From Synechococcus sp. MW101C3 (GTDB lineage Bacteria > Cyanobacteriota > Cyanobacteriia > PCC-6307 > Cyanobiaceae): a DNA stretch of 64,000 nt. Under the pieces are notes generated by a model. It saw only the letters and a program-made list of their open reading frames with translations, was not told where the DNA came from and did no database searches. Positions 23,370-31,278 of the stretch are shown one piece after another. Made by a program: the position numbers and the translations under genes. The stretch covers positions 1-64,000 of the forward strand of contig NZ_NQKX01000006.1 of assembly GCF_002252635.1 (NCBI RefSeq), in the 5' to 3' direction. How positions within the stretch are numbered: the first letter of the stretch is position 1; every line of letters begins with the position of its first letter.

Positions 23370-24032
23370 TCAGGGGCGTTGGATCCGCAGGCAACGCACA
23401 CCGGTGGCAGCCGCCCCTTCAGCATCCTCGGGGCTGTCCCCCACATGCCACACCTCAGCGGCCTCAAGGCCGAGGGCCGTCAGCGCCAGCCGGAAGGGCA
23501 GGGGATCGGGTTTGGCGGCCCCGGCCGCGCTGGACACGATCACCGCCTGAAGATGTTCCGCCAGGCCCAGCCCGCTGAGCAGCCCGTTCAGACGCCCGTC
23601 GAAATTGCTCACCACCGCCAGCCGGAGGCCCACGGCCGCCCAGTGTTCAAGCGCGGGAGCCACCCCGGGGAGCACCCGCCACAAAGCAGGATCAGCAAAG
23701 CGGAGATACAGCTCCTCCTGCAGGGCGCCAGGGGCGGGCGCGCCGCTGCCAGCGCCCTGCAGGGCAGCATCGATGCGTGCGCCCCACCACTGTCGCTCGG
23801 CCCGTTCCAGTTCCTGCTGTTGCAGACCCGGAAAGGCCAGGGGCGGGGCCTGGCGCAGCACGGCCGGAAAGACCTGGTCGATCGCGGCAGCGCTCAGCGT
23901 GATTCCATGCCCGGCGGCGGCGGCGGCATAGGTGGTGCCCACCGATTCCCGCAGGCCGATCAGGGTGCCCATCGCATCGAGCAGCAGCCCCTTCGGGGCC
24001 GGCCAGGCGTCCGTGGCAGCGGCGGCGATCAG
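23370..24032 (-). CDS. HAD-superfamily hydrolase (HAD-IA)
   Basis: A soluble HAD phosphatase of about 220 residues. Motif I reads LLLDAMGTLIGL (DxMGT in place of DxDGT, as in several HAD-IA proteins), motif II VVSNFDGRL, the Lys motif AKPDPLPF and motif IV HVGDSPEDAEGA. The helical cap lies between motifs I and II. No ATG, GTG or TTG precedes motif I in this frame; the closest candidate is a CTG whose bases overlap the NDH-2 stop as CTGA, mimicking an ATGA coupling. The exact start is therefore uncertain. The substrate is unknown. Confidence 0.8.
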   Translation of the reverse strand: MIAAAATDAWPAPKGLLLDAMGTLIGLRESVGTTYAAAAAGHGITLSAAAIDQVFPAVLRQAPPLAFPGLQQQELERAERQWWGARIDAALQGAGSGAPAPGALQEELYLRFADPALWRVLPGVAPALEHWAAVGLRLAVVSNFDGRLNGLLSGLGLAEHLQAVIVSSAAGAAKPDPLPFRLALTALGLEAAEVWHVGDSPEDAEGAAATGVRCLRIQRP

Positions 24033-25330
24033 GGTCGGGGCGGCGGCGTGCGGGCGGGTTCGCCGGCGCCGAACAGGGGGCGGCCCAGGTCGGAAAGCCA
24101 GCCGGCGGCCACGCGCAGCTGATGGGGGAGCCCCGGCAGACGGCCCAGGTAGGTGAGCTGGCGGAGGCGGTAGGCGGCGGATCCGGCCAGGGTGAGGCCC
24201 AGCCCGGTGAGGCTGGCCTCGCCGATGCCAAGGCTGATCATCTCGCCGAGATCGTTCCAACGGAATGGGCTGGTGGGTTCGCCGGCCAGGCTGCGAATCA
24301 GGTTGTCGGCCAGCACGTCGGCCTGCTGGAAGGCCACCTGGGCCGTGCCGGCCAGGGGCTCACCATCGGCATCGGCCGCATGGGCCACATCGCCGAGGGC
24401 AAACAGGTGGGGATGGTGCACCAACGACAGATCGGGGTGGCAAAGCAGACGGCCGCGGCGGTCGGTGGCCGCGGTGGGCGTGATCGCCGGCGCCGCCGCT
24501 GTCACCCCGGCGGTCCAGACCACGCCATCGACGCTGAGATGCTCCGTGTTGGCGGCGCCCCCGCCCGCCGGTTCGTGTCGCAGCGTGACCCCGCCCGCCT
24601 CCACGGCTTCCACCCGGGTGTGGGTGCGCAGGCGCACATCGCGGCGCAGCAGGGCGGCGCGGGCCTGCTCCCGGTTGAAGGCTCGCGCCTCAGGCAACAG
24701 CTCGGCGCCCTGCTCCACCAGTTCCAGCACGGCGTGGCCGTGCAGCAGGTCGGCAAGCTTGCAGGCCAGCTCCACTCCGCTGGCCCCGGCCCCCACGATC
24801 GCCAGACGCTGCAGGGGGCGCTGCTGCGCCTGGAGTTGTTGTACCAGCGCCTGAAGGCGCTCCACATCCGCCAGGCAGCGGAACTGCAGGGCGTGGTCGT
24901 GCACGCCGGGGATGCCGAAATCATTGCTGCGGCTACCGGTGGCCACCACCAGCCGGGAGTAGGGAAGGCAGCGGCCCTGCGCGGTGGTGACGGTGCCGCT
25001 GGCGGCGTCGATGCTCACCACCCGGTCGCGCAGCCAGGCGATGCCGCGGCTGGCCAGCAGGCTGGCGTAGGGCGGCGCCACCTCCCAGGCACGCAGCTCA
25101 TCGGAGAGCAGCTCGTAGAGGAGCGGCAGAAAAACGAACCGCTCGTTCGGCTCCACCAGCACCACAGGCGGAGGGTCACGCCGGGCAGCCAGGGCGAGCG
25201 CCGTGTAGAGGCCACCGAAGCCGCCCCCGACGATCACCACCGGATGGGGGGGCTCCCACGAGGACGTGGTGCCCGCACCGGCTTCGGCTGGATTGGGGAA
25301 GGGGGTGCGGTCCCCGCTGGTCTCCGCCAT
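24029..25330 (-). CDS. Type II NAD(P)H dehydrogenase (NDH-2)
   Basis: A 433-residue FAD oxidoreductase of the NDH-2 family, which passes electrons from NAD(P)H to quinone without pumping protons. The FAD dinucleotide fold VVIVGGGFGGLYTALAL begins near residue 31; the NAD fold IVGAGASGVELACKLADLL is near residue 175; FALGDVAHA, an FAD-binding site, and KADVLADNLIRSL-like QQADVLADNLIRSL follow. The first 28 residues are a disordered extension. The C-terminus is amphipathic, suiting peripheral membrane attachment. It is the first gene of the minus-strand run and is divergent from cysH. Confidence 0.9.
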   Translation of the reverse strand: MAETSGDRTPFPNPAEAGAGTTSSWEPPHPVVIVGGGFGGLYTALALAARRDPPPVVLVEPNERFVFLPLLYELLSDELRAWEVAPPYASLLASRGIAWLRDRVVSIDAASGTVTTAQGRCLPYSRLVVATGSRSNDFGIPGVHDHALQFRCLADVERLQALVQQLQAQQRPLQRLAIVGAGASGVELACKLADLLHGHAVLELVEQGAELLPEARAFNREQARAALLRRDVRLRTHTRVEAVEAGGVTLRHEPAGGGAANTEHLSVDGVVWTAGVTAAAPAITPTAATDRRGRLLCHPDLSLVHHPHLFALGDVAHAADADGEPLAGTAQVAFQQADVLADNLIRSLAGEPTSPFRWNDLGEMISLGIGEASLTGLGLTLAGSAAYRLRQLTYLGRLPGLPHQLRVAAGWLSDLGRPLFGAGEPARTPPPRP

Positions 25331-25395
25331 GGGTACGGCGTCTCGGTTGTGGCGTTGGCTACCCGAACCCTAACCAGAGCGTTTCATCACAGGAG

Positions 25396-26157
25396 ATGAT
25401 GGCGTTCATGGCCGCCACCATCTCCCCCACCCTTCCCACCGACCGCCAGGGCCTGCCACTCGACGCCGAGGCCGCAGGGGCGGTACTGGAAAGCCTCACT
25501 CCCCCGCATCAGCTGCGCTGGGGAACGGACACCTTCGGGGATCGCTTCGCCGTGATCACCAGCTTTGGCATTCAGTCTGCGGTGCTGTTGCACATGGCCG
25601 CCGCCCACGATCCCGCTCTGCCGGTGATCTGGGTCGACACGGGCTATCTCCCCCCCGAGACCTACCGCTATGCAGAGCAGCTCACGGATCTGCTGTCGCT
25701 CAATCTGCACGTGGCCCAAGCCGAGCTCAGCCCGGCCCGTATGGAGGCGCTGCATGGCCGGCTGTGGGCCACAGGCGATGCCGATGATCTGGATCTGTAC
25801 CACCGCCTCCGCAAGGTGGAACCACTCGATCGCGCGTTCGACACGATCGGCGTGGCCTGCTGGGCCAGCGGGGTGCGTGGCGTACAGACTGACCACCGCG
25901 CCTCAATGCTGCCGCTCCAACCGGTGCGGGGCCGCTGGTCGCTTCGACCGCTGCTGAACTGGACCAACCGGGACGTCTACTACTACCTGCAGAACAACGG
26001 CCTCCCCCAGCACCCGCTCTTCGAACAGGGGTACTCCACTGTGGGCGACTGGCACTCCAGCGGCCCCGACGACGGTAGTGGCCGCGCCACCCGCTTCGGT
26101 GGCCTGCATCAGGAATGCGGCATCCATCTCTCCGGTGTGATGGGCGAGGGCATCTAG
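25396..26157 (+). CDS. cysH: Phosphoadenosine phosphosulfate reductase
   Basis: CysH reduces PAPS to sulfite with thioredoxin in assimilatory sulfate reduction. The 253-residue protein shows the PP-loop region TSFGIQSAVLLHMAA, IWVDTGYLPPETY, GVQTDHRA and the C-terminal catalytic ECGIHLSG. The two extra Cys pairs of the Fe-S-containing APS reductases are absent, so this is the PAPS type. An AGGAG at 25391-25395 touches the first ATG; the ATGs at 25399 or 25408 fit it better, so the true start may be a few codons in. coaX follows directly. Confidence 0.93.
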   Translation: MMAFMAATISPTLPTDRQGLPLDAEAAGAVLESLTPPHQLRWGTDTFGDRFAVITSFGIQSAVLLHMAAAHDPALPVIWVDTGYLPPETYRYAEQLTDLLSLNLHVAQAELSPARMEALHGRLWATGDADDLDLYHRLRKVEPLDRAFDTIGVACWASGVRGVQTDHRASMLPLQPVRGRWSLRPLLNWTNRDVYYYLQNNGLPQHPLFEQGYSTVGDWHSSGPDDGSGRATRFGGLHQECGIHLSGVMGEGI

Positions 26158-26988
26158 GTGGTGGGGCTCGCCGGCGGCACTCCGGGCCGCGCGGCGAGCC
26201 TGGTGCTGCTGATCGGCAACACTCACTGGCACTGGGGGCGGCGCGAACCGGCCTCGGAGCCTGATGAACTGGCAGGCCTCCGCTGCTGGAGCACGCGGCC
26301 GCCCCAGCGCCTGGAGCCAGCAGACCGCGACCTGCTGGTGGCCTGGGCCGCCGTGGGCCCCTTGCCGCCGGAGCTGGCCTTGCCGCTGCGGCACAGGTGC
26401 ACGCTTGATGCCGTGCCCCTGCTGGGCATGCCGGCCTGGCTTGGCATCGATCGGGCTCTGGCGGGCTGGGGAGCCTGGCAGCGTCAGCAGGCGCGTCTGG
26501 CGCCTCAAGGGCGCCTGGGGGGTGAGGGCCAAAGCGATGGCCGTGATGGCGCGGTGCTGGTGGCCGATGCCGGCACGGCGCTGAGCCTCACCCGGGTGGC
26601 CGGAAGCGGCGCCTTTGCGGGCGGACGGCTGCTGGCTGGCGCCGGTCTGCAGCTGGCGGCGCTGGCCGGGGCTACGGCTCTGTTGCCGCAACAGGGTCTC
26701 CCGGATCCGGCCACGCCCCTCGACCTCTGGCCCAGCGTCACTGGAGCTGCCATGGCCAGCGGTTGCCTGTGGGGGCTGGCCCATGCGATCGCCGGGGCCT
26801 GCCGGCAACACGATCCGGAGCCGCCGCCGGGCCTGTGGCTCACCGGCGGCGATGGCCCCCGGCTGGCCCCGCTGCTGCAGGAGCTGGGTCAGCCGTTCGA
26901 GCTCGTGCCCGACCTGGCGCTGGAGGCGCTGGACGCGCTGAGCGCTGCCCGGCTCAGGCGGCTGGGGCGCTCAGGCCCAGATCGATGA
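26158..26988 (+). CDS. coaX: Type III pantothenate kinase
   Basis: CoaX phosphorylates pantothenate, the first step of coenzyme A synthesis, with an ASKHA fold. The N-terminal phosphate motif reads LLIGNTHWHWGRR, in which the usual DxGNT aspartate is replaced, as I recall for cyanobacterial forms. LVADAGTALSLTRV is the second conserved acidic motif, and GGRLLAGAGLQLAAL and LTGGDGPRLAPLL complete the pattern. The start is a GTG touching the cysH stop, so the two are cotranscribed. The 3' end overlaps the convergent bcp gene by 35 bases. Confidence 0.85.
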   Translation: MVGLAGGTPGRAASLVLLIGNTHWHWGRREPASEPDELAGLRCWSTRPPQRLEPADRDLLVAWAAVGPLPPELALPLRHRCTLDAVPLLGMPAWLGIDRALAGWGAWQRQQARLAPQGRLGGEGQSDGRDGAVLVADAGTALSLTRVAGSGAFAGGRLLAGAGLQLAALAGATALLPQQGLPDPATPLDLWPSVTGAAMASGCLWGLAHAIAGACRQHDPEPPPGLWLTGGDGPRLAPLLQELGQPFELVPDLALEALDALSAARLRRLGRSGPDR

Positions 26989-27433
26989 GCACCTGCTCCG
27001 CCATTTCCTCGGCTTTCACCTTGCGGTAGATCTTCTCGAGGGTGCCATCGGGGGCCACCACGAAGCTGTGGCGCATCATCCCCATGTATTCCTTGCCCAT
27101 GAACTTCTTCAGTCCATAGCTCTCGTAGGCGGTGGCCACCGGACAGGGTTCCGCATCCGTGAGCAGGGTGAAGGGGAGCTCGTATTTGCTGATGAACTTG
27201 CCGTGGCTGGCGGCCCCGTCCTTGCTGATGCCCAGCACCTTGATGCCATGGGCTTCGAACTGGCTCCACAGATCGCGGAAGCCGCAGGCTTCCTTGGTGC
27301 AGCCCGGGGTGTCATCCTTCGGATAGAAGTAGATCACCACGCGCTGGCCCTTCAGAGCGGAGAGCTGCACCGGATGGCCTTCCTGATCCGGCAGGGTGAA
27401 CTCAGGCGCGGGATCACCGATCTCAAGGGTCAT
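26954..27433 (-). CDS. bcp: Thioredoxin-dependent peroxiredoxin BCP (PrxQ type)
   Basis: A 159-residue atypical 2-Cys peroxiredoxin. With the ATG at 27433 as start, the two cysteines of DDTPGCTKEACGF fall at positions 45 and 50, the family numbering; a TTG four codons upstream is also possible. FYPKDDTPGCT, GISKD and KVLGIS mark the thioredoxin fold, and RHSFVVAPDGTLEKIYRKV the C-terminus. It detoxifies peroxides using thioredoxin. It converges on coaX with a 35-base overlap. Confidence 0.95.
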   Translation of the reverse strand: MTLEIGDPAPEFTLPDQEGHPVQLSALKGQRVVIYFYPKDDTPGCTKEACGFRDLWSQFEAHGIKVLGISKDGAASHGKFISKYELPFTLLTDAEPCPVATAYESYGLKKFMGKEYMGMMRHSFVVAPDGTLEKIYRKVKAEEMAEQVLIDLGLSAPAA

Positions 27434-27501
27434 GAAGCTGTCCAAAGCTGGGCTGTCTGGAGCCTAGGGGCGGCTAGGGTCCGCCCACTTCCTGGCCGCT
27501 C

Positions 27502-28026
27502 ATGGCCCCCGTCGTGCGCCTCGGTCTGATCGGATTCCTGGCGGTGCTCGGCCTGGCCGGCCTCACCCAGATGCGCCTGCACCCCCCCCTGGCCAGCCGT
27601 ACCGATGCGGACACGGCGGGTCTGCTGGCGCGGCTGGAGACCCAGGAAGCCCTGCTCGGGCAGCGCCAACAGGTGTCGCTCTTGCTGAACCGTTTCGTGG
27701 GCGCGGAGATCACCCGCTACTTCTGGGGCGGCTTCACCCCTTACCTCGATGTGCTCGGCATCGAGATTCCCGCCACCATGACGGCCGATGTGGTCTTCAA
27801 CCAGGACCGGGTTCAGCTGGTGCTCACCCCGACCGGTGGCGATGAGATCTACCTTGCCCGGGTGGAGGCCGTCGAGAATGCCCCCCGCGGTGCCGTCTGC
27901 CGTGGATCCCGGCCGGCGCCTGATCCCGAGGCCTTCCCCAGCCAGGACAACCGGCTCCTGTGTCCCGCCGGCTGGGTGGCCCTACCGGCCGTTCGCCCCG
28001 CCACCGCAGGGGCGGTGCGGTCTTGA
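27502..28026 (+). CDS. Secreted or membrane-anchored protein of unknown function
   Basis: A 174-residue protein with an N-terminal hydrophobic segment (LGLIGFLAVLGLAGL, residues 6-20) that may be a signal peptide or anchor. The rest is soluble and includes a helical region (LLARLETQEALLGQRQQVSLL), FVGAEITRYFWGGFTPYLDV, and two late cysteines (AVCRGS, LLCPAGW) that may pair. It is divergent from bcp, 68 bases apart. I recognise no family. Confidence 0.65.
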   Translation: MAPVVRLGLIGFLAVLGLAGLTQMRLHPPLASRTDADTAGLLARLETQEALLGQRQQVSLLLNRFVGAEITRYFWGGFTPYLDVLGIEIPATMTADVVFNQDRVQLVLTPTGGDEIYLARVEAVENAPRGAVCRGSRPAPDPEAFPSQDNRLLCPAGWVALPAVRPATAGAVRS

Positions 28027-28142
28027 ACCCCTGGTGAGCGGCCTGCCGGTCATGCCCCACGCTGATGAGGTTCCGCTGCAGAGGCGCCGCATCCCTAGCA
28101 CCTGACGCGCTTGGGTCTTCATGTTCGACCGATGACGAGTTG

Positions 28143-28171
28143 TTGGCAGATGCAACCGGGCTGATTAGGTT
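28143..28171 (+). promoter_or_regulatory. Candidate sigma-70-type promoter
   Basis: TTGGCA at 28143-28148 and TAGGTT at 28166-28171 are separated by exactly 17 bases and lie 26-54 bases before the GTG of the DUF1400 gene. This would give a short 5' leader. The -35 is one change from TTGACA; the -10 is weaker. It is supported only by sequence and position. Confidence 0.45.
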
Positions 28172-28196
28172 CGGATTGTTGTTCCAGAACTGATCC

Positions 28197-28880
28197 GTGC
28201 TGAAGCGTCTTGCCGCTGGCCTCCTGATGGGGTCGGCTCTCGTGGCCTCCACCCTGCCGGCCTCCGCCGCTGTTGATAACGACCTCCCCGTGCGCTGGAA
28301 CACCGGCGGTGCCGTTTGGTCCACCCCCATGGGCGCTTTCGGCACCTTCCTAGAAACCGGCGAAATCACCGACCGTGGCTTGGCTGGTGGCCTCAATCTT
28401 TCCGGCTGGACGGCCGCCGAAGTGCGCGACGGTCTCTCCAAGTCGTACAGCGTCGACCTGGTCGGCGTCACCCGTTTCCTCTATTCCGATGAGGGCGTGA
28501 AGTTCCTCAAGAATCAGAGCCGCAGCTATTTCCCTTACTGGACGATGAGCACCTACGCCGTGCAGGGTCTGCGCAGCGCGATCATCGCCGATGCCAAGGA
28601 CGGCCAGATTTCCTCGGCCGGAATCATGGCGGCGCTGCCGGTGGATTACCGCCTGGCTGATACCTGCGGCACCTACGACGGCAAGCAGAACATCTGCGCC
28701 GAAGGCAAGTGCAAGGAAGGTTCCGCCCAGTGCACCTCCCTGCTGTCCTGGTACGTCTTCCTGCCGGCCTGCATCCAGGCCAACCAGATGGGCGATCCCG
28801 TGGCCAAGGTTCAAAACTTCCAGGCTCCTGTGGTTGCCCCTGCCGCCGCCGACCCCATGCCCATCCGCGGCCTCTGGTGA
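28197..28880 (+). CDS. Secreted DUF1400-domain protein
   Basis: A 227-residue exported protein. Residues 1-25 form a signal peptide (basic start, LLMGSALVASTLPASAA). The region FLETGEITDRGLAGGLNLSG through VTRFLYSDEGVKFLK matches DUF1400, the small helical domain usually fused to cyanobacterial alpha/beta hydrolases; here no hydrolase domain follows. The C-terminal part has five cysteines (DTCGTY, NICAEGKCKEG, AQCTS, PACIQ) likely to form disulphides outside the membrane. The start is a GTG at 28197. A strong terminator follows. Confidence 0.7.
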   Translation: MLKRLAAGLLMGSALVASTLPASAAVDNDLPVRWNTGGAVWSTPMGAFGTFLETGEITDRGLAGGLNLSGWTAAEVRDGLSKSYSVDLVGVTRFLYSDEGVKFLKNQSRSYFPYWTMSTYAVQGLRSAIIADAKDGQISSAGIMAALPVDYRLADTCGTYDGKQNICAEGKCKEGSAQCTSLLSWYVFLPACIQANQMGDPVAKVQNFQAPVVAPAAADPMPIRGLW

Positions 28881-28897
28881 ACCCTCGCGGTTCAGCC

Positions 28898-31165
28898 TTA
28901 CCGCCCCGGGATTCCCGGGGCTTTTTTCATGGCCACCAGCAGGGTGTGCTGCAAGGCCTGTGCCAGCTCTGCCCCTTCCAGATCGGCGCTGAGCTGCTCC
29001 AGCCGCCCGGTGGAGCTGCTGCCGAGGGCGGCGCTCAGCTGGCGCCCATAGCTCGCCCCCTCGCCGAACCAGCGCTGACGCAAACCGGCGGAGAGCGTCA
29101 CGCTGAGCGGTTCGCGCCACTGCTCCGCTGCCACGCGCCAGCCCCGCGCCTCAAGGCCCTGTTGCAGGGCGTCCGCGCCGGGGCCGTTGGCCAGTTCGCC
29201 GCTCTCCCAGGCAGCCGCCTGCTGCAGGAGGGTGGCCAGCTCCCGGGGCATGGATCGCTGCCGTTGCCGCACCAGCTCAGTGAGGGCTCCTGCTGGACCG
29301 ATCAGCGGCAGGCTCTGCAGCAACCGGATCTGGGCCTGGGGCGCCGCCAGCTCGTCGATGCGATCCAGCCAGGCCGCCAGGCCTGACGGCCCCAGCTCCT
29401 GAAAAGGAGAGCGGCCCACGATCCACTCGAAGCGCTCCCCCGGCTCCAGAGTCGCGATCAGCGCCTCGGGCTGATCACTGGGAACGCACAGCAGCCGCGG
29501 GCGTCGCAGCTGATCCAGCACCTGCAGCTGGGCCTCCAGCCGGCCCCGTTCCGCCTCTGCCGCCACCGTGATCACCACGCCTCCTTCCGGCGTGGCGTCG
29601 AGCGGATCCAGGCTCCACAGCAGCGAGCGCGCATTCAACACCAGGCAGCGGTCCTGCCGCTGCCACCGCACCCCCTGCCAGAAGCGCTGCCGCAGCCGCT
29701 CGAGGCGCTGGCCCTCACTGCCGATCTGGCGCCGTAGCCAACGTTGCAGAGCCGGATCCTCCGGGCCAGTGGTGAGCAGGATCCCCTGCTCGAGATCGGC
29801 TTCGGCCGCGGCCGCCAGCTGGGCAGCCCGACGCCGCTGCAGGCCCGCTCCGAGCCCTCCCTCCCAGCCCAGGGCACCCGGCTTCCAGAACACCTCCCCC
29901 TGCAGGGCACCGGGCAGATATTGCTGGGCCACCCAGTGCTCCGCGTAGGCGTGGGGGTAGCGGTAGCCCACCCCGTCGCCGAAGGCCTTGCCATCGCGGT
30001 TGGCATCCCGCAGGTGGGAGGGCACCTCCTGGCGGCTGGTGGCACGCACGCTCTTGAGCGCATCGAAGAACCCCAGCACGCTGTTGCTCTTTTCGGTGGA
30101 GGCCAGGTAGAGCGCCGCCTGGGCCAGGGGGTAGAGCCCTTCGGGCAGGCCCACCCGCTCGTAGGCGGCGGCGCAGGCCTCCACCACCACCACGGCCTGC
30201 GGGTCCGCCAGCCCCACGTCCTCACCGGCGGCGATCAGCATGCGGCGGAAGATGAAGCGGGGGTTTTCGCCTGCCTCCACCATGCGGGCCAGCCAGAACA
30301 GGGCGGCATCGGGATCGGAGCCCCGCAGTGACTTGATGAAGGCACTGATCGTGTCGAAGTGGGCATCGCCCTGCTTGTCGTAGAGCACGGCCCGCTGCTG
30401 AATCGACTCTTCGGCGATCGCCAGATCGATGCGGATCACCCCATCGGCGCCGGGGTCTGTGGTTTCCACCGCCAGTTCCAGGGCATTGAGCAGGCTGCGG
30501 GCATCGCCGCCGGCCACATCCAGCAGGTGGGCGCTGGCGTCGGCATCGATCTGGATCGGCCGCCCGCCATAGCCGTGCTCCACATCCGCCAGCGCCCTCT
30601 CCAGTAAGCGGCGCAGATCCCCAGGTTCGAGCGGTTGCAGGCGGAACAGGCGGGAGCGGCTCACCAGTGCCTTGTTCACCTCGAAGAACGGGTTTTCCGT
30701 GGTGGCGCCGATCAGGGTGATCGTGCCGTTCTCGACCCAGGGCAACAGGGCGTCCTGCTGGGCAGCGTTGAAGCGGTGCACCTCATCGATGAACAGGAAG
30801 CTGCGCAGACCGTGCCGACCCAGCCGTTCACGCGCGGCCTCCACCTCGGCCCGCAGCTCCTTCACCCCCGCCAGCACCGCGTTCAGGCTGGCGAAGTGGG
30901 AGCGGGTGGTCCCGGCGATGATGCGGGCGAGTGTGGTCTTCCCCACACCAGGTGGCCCGTGCAGGATCAGGTTGCCCACCCGGTCGGCGGCGATGGCGCG
31001 GCGCAGCAGGCGCCCCGGGCCGAGGATCGCCTCCTGGCCGACGAAGTCATCAAGCCCGCGCGGCCGCATGCGGTCGGCCAGCGGGGCGATCTGCTGGCGC
31101 TGGCGCGCAGCTTCGAAGTCGAACAGATCGGTCACACCCTTCTGGTTCGCCGCAATCCTCGGCAT
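28898..31165 (-). CDS. RarA/MgsA-type AAA+ ATPase with long C-terminal extension
   Basis: A 755-residue protein. Residues 1-430 are a complete RarA (replication-associated recombination protein A): PLADRMRPRGLDDFVGQE, Walker A LHGPPGVGKTTLA near residue 75, FLFIDEVHRF, GATTENPFFEVN and the C-terminal MgsA region (VPSHLRDANRDGKAFG, YRYPHAYAEHWV, YLPGALQGEVFW). RarA acts at stalled replication forks. The extra 310 residues resemble a degenerate methyltransferase-like fold but lack a clear SAM motif. I recall long forms in other cyanobacteria. The ATG at 31165 is used. The 3' end is convergent with the DUF1400 gene. Confidence 0.88.
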   Translation of the reverse strand: MPRIAANQKGVTDLFDFEAARQRQQIAPLADRMRPRGLDDFVGQEAILGPGRLLRRAIAADRVGNLILHGPPGVGKTTLARIIAGTTRSHFASLNAVLAGVKELRAEVEAARERLGRHGLRSFLFIDEVHRFNAAQQDALLPWVENGTITLIGATTENPFFEVNKALVSRSRLFRLQPLEPGDLRRLLERALADVEHGYGGRPIQIDADASAHLLDVAGGDARSLLNALELAVETTDPGADGVIRIDLAIAEESIQQRAVLYDKQGDAHFDTISAFIKSLRGSDPDAALFWLARMVEAGENPRFIFRRMLIAAGEDVGLADPQAVVVVEACAAAYERVGLPEGLYPLAQAALYLASTEKSNSVLGFFDALKSVRATSRQEVPSHLRDANRDGKAFGDGVGYRYPHAYAEHWVAQQYLPGALQGEVFWKPGALGWEGGLGAGLQRRRAAQLAAAAEADLEQGILLTTGPEDPALQRWLRRQIGSEGQRLERLRQRFWQGVRWQRQDRCLVLNARSLLWSLDPLDATPEGGVVITVAAEAERGRLEAQLQVLDQLRRPRLLCVPSDQPEALIATLEPGERFEWIVGRSPFQELGPSGLAAWLDRIDELAAPQAQIRLLQSLPLIGPAGALTELVRQRQRSMPRELATLLQQAAAWESGELANGPGADALQQGLEARGWRVAAEQWREPLSVTLSAGLRQRWFGEGASYGRQLSAALGSSSTGRLEQLSADLEGAELAQALQHTLLVAMKKAPGIPGR
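28903..28927 (+). terminator. Rho-independent terminator of the DUF1400 gene, inside the 3' end of rarA
   Basis: A GC-only stem (GCCCCGGGA / TCCCGGGGC) runs into six T residues on the plus strand, 22 bases after the DUF1400 stop. The same bases on the minus strand encode the last nine residues of the RarA-type protein (two Lys then APGIPGR), so the convergent gene's coding end carries this terminator. Confidence 0.85.
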
Positions 31166-31278
31166 GCTGACCCGGTGGGTGACAATCCTGCGACCCACCC
31201 CGGCGCAGTGCATTGACGCGTGGGTCCTTCAGAATCCCCCCAACCAGAGCCTGCTGCGTGATTCTTCCTCTCCGCTCC

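Noticed and set aside
21795-24122. Plus-strand frame of 775 codons
   Set aside because: Spans hflX and the HAD gene in antisense; no motif and Gln/Gly/Arg-rich composition.
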